Positions 1-5,340 of a stretch of DNA of 5,592 nucleotides are shown in pieces. The stretch is taken from the NCBI GenBank assembly GCA_003446295.1, contig DMBB01000096.1:1-5592 (forward strand). The letters run 5' to 3'. Position 1 is the stretch's first letter, and the number at the start of each line of letters is the position of its first letter. Source of the DNA: Erysipelotrichaceae bacterium (GTDB taxonomy: Bacteria; Bacillota_I; Bacilli_A; Erysipelotrichales; Erysipelotrichaceae). A program made the position numbers and the translations under genes. The notes under the pieces are model-generated. The model was not told where the DNA came from, did not search any database, and saw nothing but the letters and a program-made list of their open reading frames with translations.

Positions 1-1014
1 AGTGACGCACTTCTGGAAGTACTTGATCCGGAGCAGAACTCATTCTTCTCCGACCACTATCTGGAAGAACCGTATGATCTCTCCAAGGTCATGTTCATCG
101 CAACAGCTAACTATCTCGACAACATTCCTGCACCTCTGCAGGATCGTCTGGAGATCATTGAACTTCCTTCCTACACGGAGATCGACAAAGTGCATATTGC
201 CCAGGATCACCTGATCCCGAAGCAGCTTAACGCCAACGGTCTTCATGCAGCACAGTTCAAGCTCAGAGAAAAGGAGATCCTTTATCTGATCCGCCATTAC
301 ACAAGAGAAGCAGGTGTACGTCAGCTTGAACGTACGATCGCTTCACTGTGCAGAAAAACCGTACTTGCGATTCTGAACGATGATAAGAAGAGCGTTACAG
401 TCACTCAGAAGCTCATCAATCAGTGGCTCGGAAAAGAGATCTTCGAATACGGCGTCAAAGAAAAGAATGACCAGGTCGGCGTTGTCACAGGCCTTGCCTA
501 TACATCGTTCGGCGGTGATGTCCTTTCCATCGAAGTCAATTACTTTGAAGGAAAAGGAAACATGGTCCTGACCGGAAAACTCGGTGATGTCATGAAAGAA
601 TCCGCTGCGATCGCGCTTGACTATGTGAAAGCACATGCAAGGGAACTCGGAATCGATCCGAAATTCTTTGATTCCCATGATATTCACATCCACATTCCTG
701 AAGGTGCCGTACCGAAGGACGGACCTTCTGCCGGCGTCACATTGACAACAGCGCTTGTTTCCGCACTGAGCGATACACCTGTACATGCAGACCTTGCAAT
801 GACCGGTGAAGTCACGCTGAGAGGCAATGTACTGCCGATCGGCGGATTAAGAGAAAAATCACTCGCTGCAAACAGAGCAGGCATCAAAAAGATCCTCATT
901 CCCAAACAGAACGTCAGAGATCTTGAAGATGTGCCTGAAACAGTCCGTGAAAGCATCAAGTTCGTTCCTGTTGAAACGATGTCACAGGTTCTGAAAGAAG
1001 CATTGGTGCGCTGA
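1..1014 (+). CDS. lon: ATP-dependent protease Lon (LonA), C-terminal part, 5' end outside window
   Basis: Frame 1 is open from the first base to TGA at 1012-1014, giving 337 residues. The protein is a cytoplasmic AAA+ serine protease that unfolds and degrades damaged and regulatory proteins. Family length is about 770-800 residues, so roughly the first 430, including Walker A and B, lie upstream. Visible in order (fragment numbering): the end of the AAA+ core starting at SDALLEVLDPEQN, sensor 1 in FIATAN (N37), the arginine finger in PLQDR (R49), sensor 2 in TREAGVR (R107), then the protease domain from about residue 155 (DQVGVVTGLAYT). The catalytic dyad is intact: Ser243 in PKDGPSAG (727-729) and Lys286 in LREKS (856-858), 43 residues apart as in E. 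coli Lon (S679/K722). It overlaps engB by one base, the usual lon-engB pairing of Bacillota. Nothing suggests inactivation. Confidence 0.98.
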   Translation, partial: SDALLEVLDPEQNSFFSDHYLEEPYDLSKVMFIATANYLDNIPAPLQDRLEIIELPSYTEIDKVHIAQDHLIPKQLNANGLHAAQFKLREKEILYLIRHYTREAGVRQLERTIASLCRKTVLAILNDDKKSVTVTQKLINQWLGKEIFEYGVKEKNDQVGVVTGLAYTSFGGDVLSIEVNYFEGKGNMVLTGKLGDVMKESAAIALDYVKAHARELGIDPKFFDSHDIHIHIPEGAVPKDGPSAGVTLTTALVSALSDTPVHADLAMTGEVTLRGNVLPIGGLREKSLAANRAGIKKILIPKQNVRDLEDVPETVRESIKFVPVETMSQVLKEALVR

Positions 1015-1601
1015 TGGAATATCATGACATCAAATTTCTGAACAGCGCCGCAAAGGTATCCCAATGGCCGGATACAGAACTGCCTGAGATCATCTTTGCC
1101 GGCAGATCCAATGCCGGAAAGAGCTCACTGATCAATTCGCTGACAAACAGGAAGAATGTTGCCTATGCCGGAAAGACGCCCGGAAAGACAAAACTGCTCA
1201 ATTTCTTCGAAGTTGACGGGAAGGTCATATTCACGGATGCACCGGGATACGGATATGCTTCCGGCGGAACAAGAAGTGTGCTGTCATTCTCCGACATACT
1301 GGAGCCGTATTTCAATCAGCGCAGACAGCTGAAAGGAATGGTACTTGTACTGGATGCGAGAAGGGTGCCGAATAATGATGATCTGACGATGATCGACTTT
1401 GCCAGATCAGCTCATCTGCCCGTGATCGCCGCCGCAGTCAAGTGCGACAAGCTCAGCTATTCACAGCAGCTGAAAAGCATCAAACAGATCTGCGATACGC
1501 TGGATATTTCAAAAAGCAGTGCCTATCCGGCAAGCAACCTGAACAGGACAGGCATTGACGAACTGCGTGAAGCCATATTCAGAATGGCCGGTTTGGAATA
1601 A
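1014..1601 (+). CDS. engB: Ribosome biogenesis GTP-binding protein EngB/YsxC (YihA family)
   Basis: A 195-residue GTPase of normal length for the family, which acts in the cytoplasm in late assembly of the large ribosomal subunit and is essential in Bacillus. Motifs seen: G1 GRSNAGKS at 30-37, the switch I/G2 stretch KTPGKT at 54-59, G3 DAPG at 75-78 followed by the family's YGYA, G4 VKCD at 142-145, and a G5-like ASN at 173-175 before the family's TGIDEL. The start is the ATG within TGATG, sharing one base with the lon stop. There is no good Shine-Dalgarno, so translation probably depends on coupling to lon. Alignment by eye with YsxC supports this start. Odd points: the first residue of the G4 motif is Val rather than Thr/Asn, and the loop after G3 (ASGGTRSVLSF) lacks the usual Lys/Glu-rich sequence. 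A strong terminator follows directly. Confidence 0.97.
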   Translation: MEYHDIKFLNSAAKVSQWPDTELPEIIFAGRSNAGKSSLINSLTNRKNVAYAGKTPGKTKLLNFFEVDGKVIFTDAPGYGYASGGTRSVLSFSDILEPYFNQRRQLKGMVLVLDARRVPNNDDLTMIDFARSAHLPVIAAAVKCDKLSYSQQLKSIKQICDTLDISKSSAYPASNLNRTGIDELREAIFRMAGLE

Positions 1602-1607
1602 AACACA

Positions 1608-1644
1608 ATGGAGATCAGTCTTACGGCTGACTCCATTTTTCTTT
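1608..1644 (+). terminator. Rho-independent terminator of the lon-engB unit
   Basis: Starting 6 bases after the engB stop, 1608-1613 (ATGGAG) pairs with 1631-1636 (CTCCAT). After one bulged A (1614), 1615-1620 pairs with 1625-1630 around a TTAC loop, with one T-G wobble. The T-rich run 1636-1644 (TTTTTCTTT) follows. The stem of about 12 pairs plus U-tract is a textbook intrinsic terminator and separates lon-engB from the cell-wall genes. Confidence 0.9.
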
Positions 1645-1666
1645 ATAGCCCTTCATACGTAATGTG

Positions 1667-1675
1667 TGCTATAAT
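1667..1675 (+). promoter_or_regulatory. Extended -10 promoter for murG-murB-ftsQ
   Basis: TGCTATAAT is a perfect TATAAT (1670-1675) preceded by the extended -10 TG (1667-1668), directly downstream of the engB terminator. No recognisable -35 lies 15-18 bases upstream (1647-1652 reads AGCCCT), so the extended -10 would have to compensate. The predicted start of transcription is near 1682, giving a leader of about 76 bases before murG. Confidence 0.7.
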
Positions 1676-1683
1676 CGCTATCT

Positions 1684-1698
1684 GTCAGAATGTCTGAC
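1684..1698 (+). promoter_or_regulatory. Perfect palindrome at the start of the murG leader (operator or 5' hairpin)
   Basis: GTCAGA-ATG-TCTGAC is a perfect 6-base inverted repeat with a 3-base spacer. It begins about 2 bases after the transcription start predicted from the TATAAT at 1670. In DNA it could be an operator for a dimeric repressor; in RNA it would form a small hairpin at the extreme 5' end. No run of T follows, so it is not a terminator. The role is inferred. Confidence 0.45.
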
Positions 1699-1711
1699 GT
1701 TTTGATCGTAT

Positions 1712-1733
1712 GGTCAGTTCAGAAAAACTGATC
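1712..1733 (+). promoter_or_regulatory. Second hairpin in the murG leader
   Basis: GGTCAGTT (1712-1719) pairs with AACTGATC (1726-1733) around the 6-base loop CAGAAA, an 8-pair stem with one G-T wobble. It lies 24 bases before the murG start and is not followed by a U-tract, so it is not a terminator. It leaves the A/T-rich bases before the start codon single stranded. It may affect message stability or initiation; the function is unknown. Confidence 0.4.
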
Positions 1734-1735
1734 TG

Positions 1736-1744
1736 TGATAGAAT
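1736..1744 (+). promoter_or_regulatory. Possible second extended -10 box close to murG
   Basis: TGATAGAAT is an extended -10 type sequence (TG at 1736-1737, TAGAAT at 1739-1744, 5 of 6 matches to TATAAT). No good -35 is visible; the best is TTCAGA at 1718-1723 with a short 15-base spacer. If used, transcription would begin near 1751 and the murG message would have a leader of only about 7 bases, i.e. nearly leaderless. This fits the absence of a Shine-Dalgarno but is tentative. Confidence 0.3.
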
Positions 1745-1757
1745 AAATTAACAGATT

Positions 1758-2831
1758 ATGAAAAAAGTTATGATAGCGACAGGCGGTACCGGCGGACATA
1801 TTTATCCGGCGACAGCGCTTGCTGAAATATTGAAAAAAACATATCCGGACTGCGAGATCATCTTTTTCGGTTCCTCAAACAGGATGGAAGCGGAATTGAT
1901 CCCGGCACTCGGATACCGTTTCACCGGACTTGAAATGACCGGGATGAACGGCGGGATCAGCGATAAGCTGAAATCTTTTCTGTCTTTGGTAAAGGCAGAA
2001 CGTTACTGCAGAAAACTGCTGATTGAAGAAAAACCTGATATTTGTGTCGGATTCGGAAACTATATCAGCGTACCTTTGATCATGGCAGCGCATCATCTGC
2101 ATATACCGACAATGATACATGAACAGAATTCCTATGCAGGAAAAGCCAATGCACTGCTTGGAAGGTATGCTGATGCGATCGTCGGCTGTTATGAAACTTC
2201 GCTAAAGCAGTTTCCGAGAAAGAAAACCAGACTTTACGGAAACCCGGAAGCCACACTTGCCTGTGAAAAGGATACTGACCGCAGCATCCTGAAACGGTAC
2301 GGTCTGAAAAATGAACCGTTCGTTGTCATGATGATGGGATCACTTGGGTCATCCAGTGTTTCCAAAGTCATTGATGAAGCCTGTGCGCTGTTTGATGATT
2401 ACCAGGTCATCATTGCGGCCGGAAAAGCGAACAGCTATGTATATCAGAATGCAGACAGGGAGAATATCCATCTGATGGAATATGTAGACGGCATACAGAT
2501 GCTGAAACAGTGTGATTGTGCTGTCGTCAGAGCCGGCGCTACTACAATGTGCGAGATCACGGCTATCGGAACTCCGGCAATTCTCATACCGAGTCCGTAT
2601 GTTCCCAACAACCATCAGGTCATGAATGCACTGGAACTTGTCAAACAGGATGCTGCGATCATGATCGAGGAAAAGGATCTGAGCGCCGAAACGCTTTCCG
2701 ATGCGCTGAACACACTGATGGCCGACCCTGAAAAACGCGCAAAACTGAGTGAACATGCAAAATTTCTGGGAAAAAGAGATGCTGCATATCGTATGATTGA
2801 ATGGATGGAGGAACTGAGCGTACATGGATGA
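1758..2831 (+). CDS. murG: MurG, lipid II synthase (UDP-GlcNAc:lipid I N-acetylglucosaminyltransferase)
   Basis: A 357-residue GT-B, family GT28 glycosyltransferase of normal length. It adds GlcNAc from UDP-GlcNAc to lipid I on the inner face of the membrane, making lipid II for peptidoglycan. Motifs: the N-terminal glycine loop GGTGGH (9-14), GFGNYIS (98-104, second glycine loop, with Asn where Gly is usual), HEQN (121-124), GNP (161-163), the third loop MGSLGSSS (193-200), and the UDP-binding RAGATTMCEI (258-267, with Glu266 at the place of the ribose-binding Glu) followed by HQVMNA (286-291). The start at 1758 is fixed by an in-frame TAA at 1749-1751 and by the usual spacing to GGTGG; Met5 is the only near alternative. 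No Shine-Dalgarno precedes it. It heads a coupled operon and overlaps murB by 8 bases. Confidence 0.98.
   Translation: MKKVMIATGGTGGHIYPATALAEILKKTYPDCEIIFFGSSNRMEAELIPALGYRFTGLEMTGMNGGISDKLKSFLSLVKAERYCRKLLIEEKPDICVGFGNYISVPLIMAAHHLHIPTMIHEQNSYAGKANALLGRYADAIVGCYETSLKQFPRKKTRLYGNPEATLACEKDTDRSILKRYGLKNEPFVVMMMGSLGSSSVSKVIDEACALFDDYQVIIAAGKANSYVYQNADRENIHLMEYVDGIQMLKQCDCAVVRAGATTMCEITAIGTPAILIPSPYVPNNHQVMNALELVKQDAAIMIEEKDLSAETLSDALNTLMADPEKRAKLSEHAKFLGKRDAAYRMIEWMEELSVHG
2807..2811 (+). promoter_or_regulatory. Ribosome binding site of murB inside the murG 3' end
   Basis: GGAGG lies 12 bases before the murB ATG at 2824, within the last codons of murG. The spacing is longer than ideal, but no better site is nearby and the murB N-terminus fits this start. 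Confidence 0.7.
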
Positions 2832-3723
2832 ATTGTTAAAAGAACTTTCAGAATATGCCATAGTAGAAACAGATGTTCCGATGTCCAAAATGACAACGCT
2901 TCATATCGGCGGCCTGGCAAAATATGTGGTTTATCCGGAAAACACGATCGCTCTTGATGCCATTATGAAGATGCTGAAGGAAAAGAATGTTCCTTATAAA
3001 GTTTTCGGAAAAGGATCCAATCTTTTGTGTTCCGATAAACCTTTCGATGGCGTTGTTGTGCGCCTGGACAGGCATATGGATGCATATTACTTTAATGATG
3101 ATGAGATAACAGCTGAAGCAGGCTGCTCCCTGATCGCTTTATCATATGCTGCCGCAAAACACGGACTTTCCGGTCTGGAGTTTGCAAGCGGAATACCCGG
3201 TACGATCGGCGGAGCCGTATTCATGAATGCCGGTGCATACAAAAGCTCAATGAGCGAAGTACTGAAAGAAGTATTTGTATACCGTGACGGTGTACTCGAA
3301 TGGATCAAAGCAGAAGACTGCATGTTCGGATACCGTTCCAGCATATTCCAGGAACACAGCGACTGGATCGTTGCAGGCGTCAAGATGAAACTTGTTCCTG
3401 GTGATGTAGATGAGATCCGCTCCCTGATGGATAACCGCAGAGAACGCAGGATCGCCTCACAGCCGCTGGACAAACCGAGTGCGGGCAGCGTCTTCCGCAA
3501 TCCGGAAAACAATGCTGCGTGGAAGCTGATCGAGGACATCGGCTACCGCGGCAGAACGATCGGCGGAGCTAAAGTTTCTGAAAAACACGTTAATTTCATC
3601 GTAAATGAAGACTGTGCAAAAGCGTCTGATTATCTGGAACTTGTACAGGAAATACAGGAAAAGGTACGCAGCCGTTTCGGCATTGATCTTCATATGGAAG
3701 TGGAGAAATTCAATTGGGATTAG
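2824..3723 (+). CDS. murB: MurB, UDP-N-acetylenolpyruvoylglucosamine reductase
   Basis: A 299-residue cytoplasmic FAD enzyme that uses NADPH to reduce UDP-GlcNAc-enolpyruvate to UDP-MurNAc, the second committed step of peptidoglycan precursor synthesis. Seen in order: TLHIGG near 25-30, the FAD-binding GKGSN (62-66), GLEFASGIPGTIGGAVFMNAG (117-137), FGYRSS (168-173), GSVFRNP (221-227) with the proton-donor Ser222, and the C-terminal LHMEV with the catalytic Glu292. The size and the GSVFRNP form fit the shorter type II MurB of Gram-positives. The gene starts 8 bases inside murG and ends 10 bases inside ftsQ, so the three are surely co-transcribed and translationally coupled. murG-murB-divIB is also the order in Bacillus. 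All key residues are present. Confidence 0.98.
   Translation: MDELLKELSEYAIVETDVPMSKMTTLHIGGLAKYVVYPENTIALDAIMKMLKEKNVPYKVFGKGSNLLCSDKPFDGVVVRLDRHMDAYYFNDDEITAEAGCSLIALSYAAAKHGLSGLEFASGIPGTIGGAVFMNAGAYKSSMSEVLKEVFVYRDGVLEWIKAEDCMFGYRSSIFQEHSDWIVAGVKMKLVPGDVDEIRSLMDNRRERRIASQPLDKPSAGSVFRNPENNAAWKLIEDIGYRGRTIGGAKVSEKHVNFIVNEDCAKASDYLELVQEIQEKVRSRFGIDLHMEVEKFNWD
3702..3716 (+). promoter_or_regulatory. Ribosome binding site and TTG start of ftsQ
   Basis: GGAG (3702-3705) sits 8 bases before TTG at 3714-3716, inside the last codons of murB. No in-frame ATG occurs until well beyond the membrane segment (about codon 111), so the TTG is the only start that keeps the cytoplasmic tail and membrane anchor. 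The weak start codon suggests modest FtsQ synthesis coupled to murB. Confidence 0.85.
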
Positions 3724-4910
3724 ATAAGACAAAAACACTTGAAGATTTCCGAAACATCCCGAATGGCGTAGAACAGCTGTTCCGGGAACGTGAGATCAAA
3801 AACGACAATGAAGGATTTGAAGCTGTGCGCGGCAAACTGTTTGCAGCAGCACTGCTCTTATCCGTTTTGCTCGTGTTTGCGATCTATTATTTTTCTCCTG
3901 CAAGCAAGGTCAAAGCGATATCCGTCAGCGGAAACAAGTATCTCGACACGAAATATATTGAATCGCTCGCCGGTATCAGCTCTGATTCCAGATATTATCT
4001 GACATTCCCGTTTACCGTCGAAAAGAGGATCAAAGCAGATCCTATGATCGATTCCGTCAGCATGAAAATGATGGACAGCAATGCGATCCATATCACCGTA
4101 ACGGAAAAACGGCCGCTCGGATACAGATATTCGGGTGATACTGCATATATTCTGTTCGACGACGAGACTCAGACAGAATTGACCTCAGAATATATGCCGG
4201 TACTTTCCAGGATCCCTTATATCACCGGTTTTGAAGAAGAGGAACAGACTCATCTGCTTGTAAACGCACTGAAAGCGATCGATCAGATGATCATTGAAGA
4301 TGTCGCTGAGATCCATCAGTATGCATTGAAATATGATGATGAAGCGATCCAGTTCCAGATGCGTGACGGCACATATATATTCTCCGGATATTTCTATACG
4401 AAACCGCTCAACGAATATTACCGTATGATCAGCCAGGTGGAGAATAAGAACTATTGCCTGTACACGGTGGAAAGCGGCAAGGCTGAAGAACGCATGATGG
4501 TCTCCGCAAGAGCATGTCCGTGGGATGAAGTCCCGATCGAGCATGAATACTGGATGAATGCTGAAGGAGACTATATCCTGAACAAATACGGCGACCGAGT
4601 TGTCAAACATTATTATCAGGACGCAAACGGATTCTATTTCCTGGATGACAACGGAAACTATATCCTGATCCCGATCAACGAAAAGGGTGAAGACCAGCCG
4701 GATCCTGATTTTGATGAAAACTATTATGCAGGATATTACAAGACAGGTGAACTTGTGATCCCTGTTGAAGAAACGGAAGAAAACCCTGAAGAAACCGGTG
4801 AGGAAACCAACGGCGAAGAAACCGGTGATGAAAACGGAGACGAAACAGGAGATACGCAGGAAGAACCGCAGACAGAAGAGAATGGAGCGTCAGGGGACGA
4901 TCATGGCTGA
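3714..4910 (+). CDS. ftsQ: Cell division protein FtsQ/DivIB with a long acidic C-terminal extension
   Basis: A 398-residue bitopic membrane protein, the divisome scaffold that partners FtsL and DivIC at the septum. Residues 1-41 are a charged cytoplasmic tail, 42-60 a single hydrophobic segment (LFAAALLLSVLLVFAIYYF), and about 64-132 an extracellular POTRA domain (VKAISVSGNKYL ... ITVTEKRPLG). The FtsQ/DivIB beta domain runs to about 265. The call rests on this layout, the POTRA pattern and the place after murG-murB. Bacillus DivIB has about 263 residues, so some 130 extra residues follow. First comes a Tyr/Asp/Asn-rich part with three G-x-Y-(I/F)-L units (G285, G306, G314). Then comes a Glu/Thr/Gly tail with five (E/D)E(T/N)G-like units at 359-379. 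Cys248 and Cys268 lie on the outer face and could pair. Translation starts at TTG, overlapping murB by 10 bases. No terminator follows. Confidence 0.92.
   Translation: MGLDKTKTLEDFRNIPNGVEQLFREREIKNDNEGFEAVRGKLFAAALLLSVLLVFAIYYFSPASKVKAISVSGNKYLDTKYIESLAGISSDSRYYLTFPFTVEKRIKADPMIDSVSMKMMDSNAIHITVTEKRPLGYRYSGDTAYILFDDETQTELTSEYMPVLSRIPYITGFEEEEQTHLLVNALKAIDQMIIEDVAEIHQYALKYDDEAIQFQMRDGTYIFSGYFYTKPLNEYYRMISQVENKNYCLYTVESGKAEERMMVSARACPWDEVPIEHEYWMNAEGDYILNKYGDRVVKHYYQDANGFYFLDDNGNYILIPINEKGEDQPDPDFDENYYAGYYKTGELVIPVEETEENPEETGEETNGEETGDENGDETGDTQEEPQTEENGASGDDHG
4785..4855 (+). repeat. Acidic repeat tract at the 3' end of ftsQ
   Basis: This in-frame low-complexity stretch encodes EETG, EETNG, EETG, DENG, DETG (residues 359-379). 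At DNA level the 14-base word GAAGAAACCGGTGA occurs at 4788-4801 and again at 4815-4828, exactly 27 bases (9 codons) apart. That suggests growth by duplication and a tract that may vary in length between strains. Confidence 0.7.
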
Positions 4911-4914
4911 TATT

Positions 4915-4942
4915 TTGAAAACATCGTGTCTTCTGATATAAT
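4915..4942 (+). promoter_or_regulatory. Promoter of the yloU-fakA unit
   Basis: TTGAAA (4915-4920), a 16-base spacer and TATAAT (4937-4942) with an extended -10 TG at 4934-4935 form a near-consensus housekeeping promoter. The -35 starts 4 bases after the ftsQ stop. Transcription should begin near 4949, leaving a leader of about 18 bases that holds only the ribosome binding site. Read-through from ftsQ is also possible since no terminator intervenes. Confidence 0.85.
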
Positions 4943-4954
4943 ATTTGTTCGAAT

Positions 4955-4960
4955 AAGGAG
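4955..4960 (+). promoter_or_regulatory. Ribosome binding site that fixes the yloU start
   Basis: AAGGAG lies 7 bases before ATG at 4968. This excludes the upstream in-frame ATG at 4926, which lies upstream of the -10 box and has no Shine-Dalgarno. Confidence 0.9.
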
Positions 4961-4967
4961 TATAACC

Positions 4968-5327
4968 ATGACAGTCGAAAAGAAAACAGATTACGGCAAT
5001 ATTACAGTATCATCAGAGGCTGTTGCTACATTGGTAGGCAGTGTGATCACTGAATGCTACGGTGTTGTCGGTATGGCATCAAAACAGGTTCTCAAAGACG
5101 GTTGGGCAGAACTGCTGAAAAAGGGCAGCTATACAAAAGGCGTTGTAGTACGTCATGAAGAAGGCGGACTCGCAATTGACCTCTACATTATTGTCAGCTT
5201 CGGTGTCAAGATCTCCGAAGTTGTTCAGGAAGCACAGAAAAAAGTTAAATATGTACTTGAAAACTCACTTGCTGAGAACATTTCCTCAGTCAATGTGTTT
5301 GTTCAGGGCGTTCAGGTAATGAACTGA
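4968..5327 (+). CDS. yloU: Asp23/Gls24 family envelope stress response protein (YloU-like)
   Basis: A 119-residue protein of the Asp23/Gls24 (DUF322) family. Family members are small, abundant, cytoplasmic or membrane-associated proteins; Asp23 of Staphylococcus is linked to cell-envelope stress, but the biochemical role of YloU is not established. The pattern is clear: the opening YGNITVSSEAVATLVGSVITECYGVVGMA (9-37) and the C-terminal half with a beta-rich VVVRHEEGGLAIDLYIIVSFGVKISEV (59-85) and NISSVNVFVQGV (104-115). There is no signal peptide or membrane segment. The start at 4968 is chosen for its AAGGAG and because the promoter lies between it and the longer possible start. It is followed after 13 bases by fakA, the conserved yloU-yloV pairing of Bacillota, which suggests a shared envelope or lipid role. 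Confidence 0.95.
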   Translation: MTVEKKTDYGNITVSSEAVATLVGSVITECYGVVGMASKQVLKDGWAELLKKGSYTKGVVVRHEEGGLAIDLYIIVSFGVKISEVVQEAQKKVKYVLENSLAENISSVNVFVQGVQVMN

Positions 5328-5340
5328 AAGGTGATTGATC

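Noticed and set aside
2..214. A 70-residue + strand frame at the window start
   Set aside because: It lies in frame 2 of lon, while frame 1 reads clear Lon sequence from base 1.
343..786. A 147-residue open frame on the - strand inside lon
   Set aside because: It is the antisense shadow of a well-conserved lon coding stretch, with Cys-rich low-quality sequence and no family resemblance. The other - strand frames within murG, murB and ftsQ are alike.
1712..1733. Second leader hairpin as a transcription terminator or attenuator
   Set aside because: No U-tract follows the stem; the next bases are TGTGATAG.
1612..1734. Eight-base complementarity between AGATCAGT (1612-1619) and ACTGATCT (1727-1734)
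   Set aside because: The first arm lies upstream of the predicted murG promoter and inside the engB terminator stem, so the two would share a transcript only on read-through; chance is the simpler explanation.
4869..4910. A sorting signal or wall anchor at the FtsQ C-terminus
   Set aside because: There is no LPxTG, hydrophobic segment or positively charged tail; the protein ends in an acidic, Gly-rich stretch.
4926..4967. A longer yloU reading frame starting at ATG 4926
   Set aside because: The extra codons overlap the TATAAT box, have no Shine-Dalgarno, and do not resemble the family N-terminus; ATG 4968 has a strong AAGGAG.
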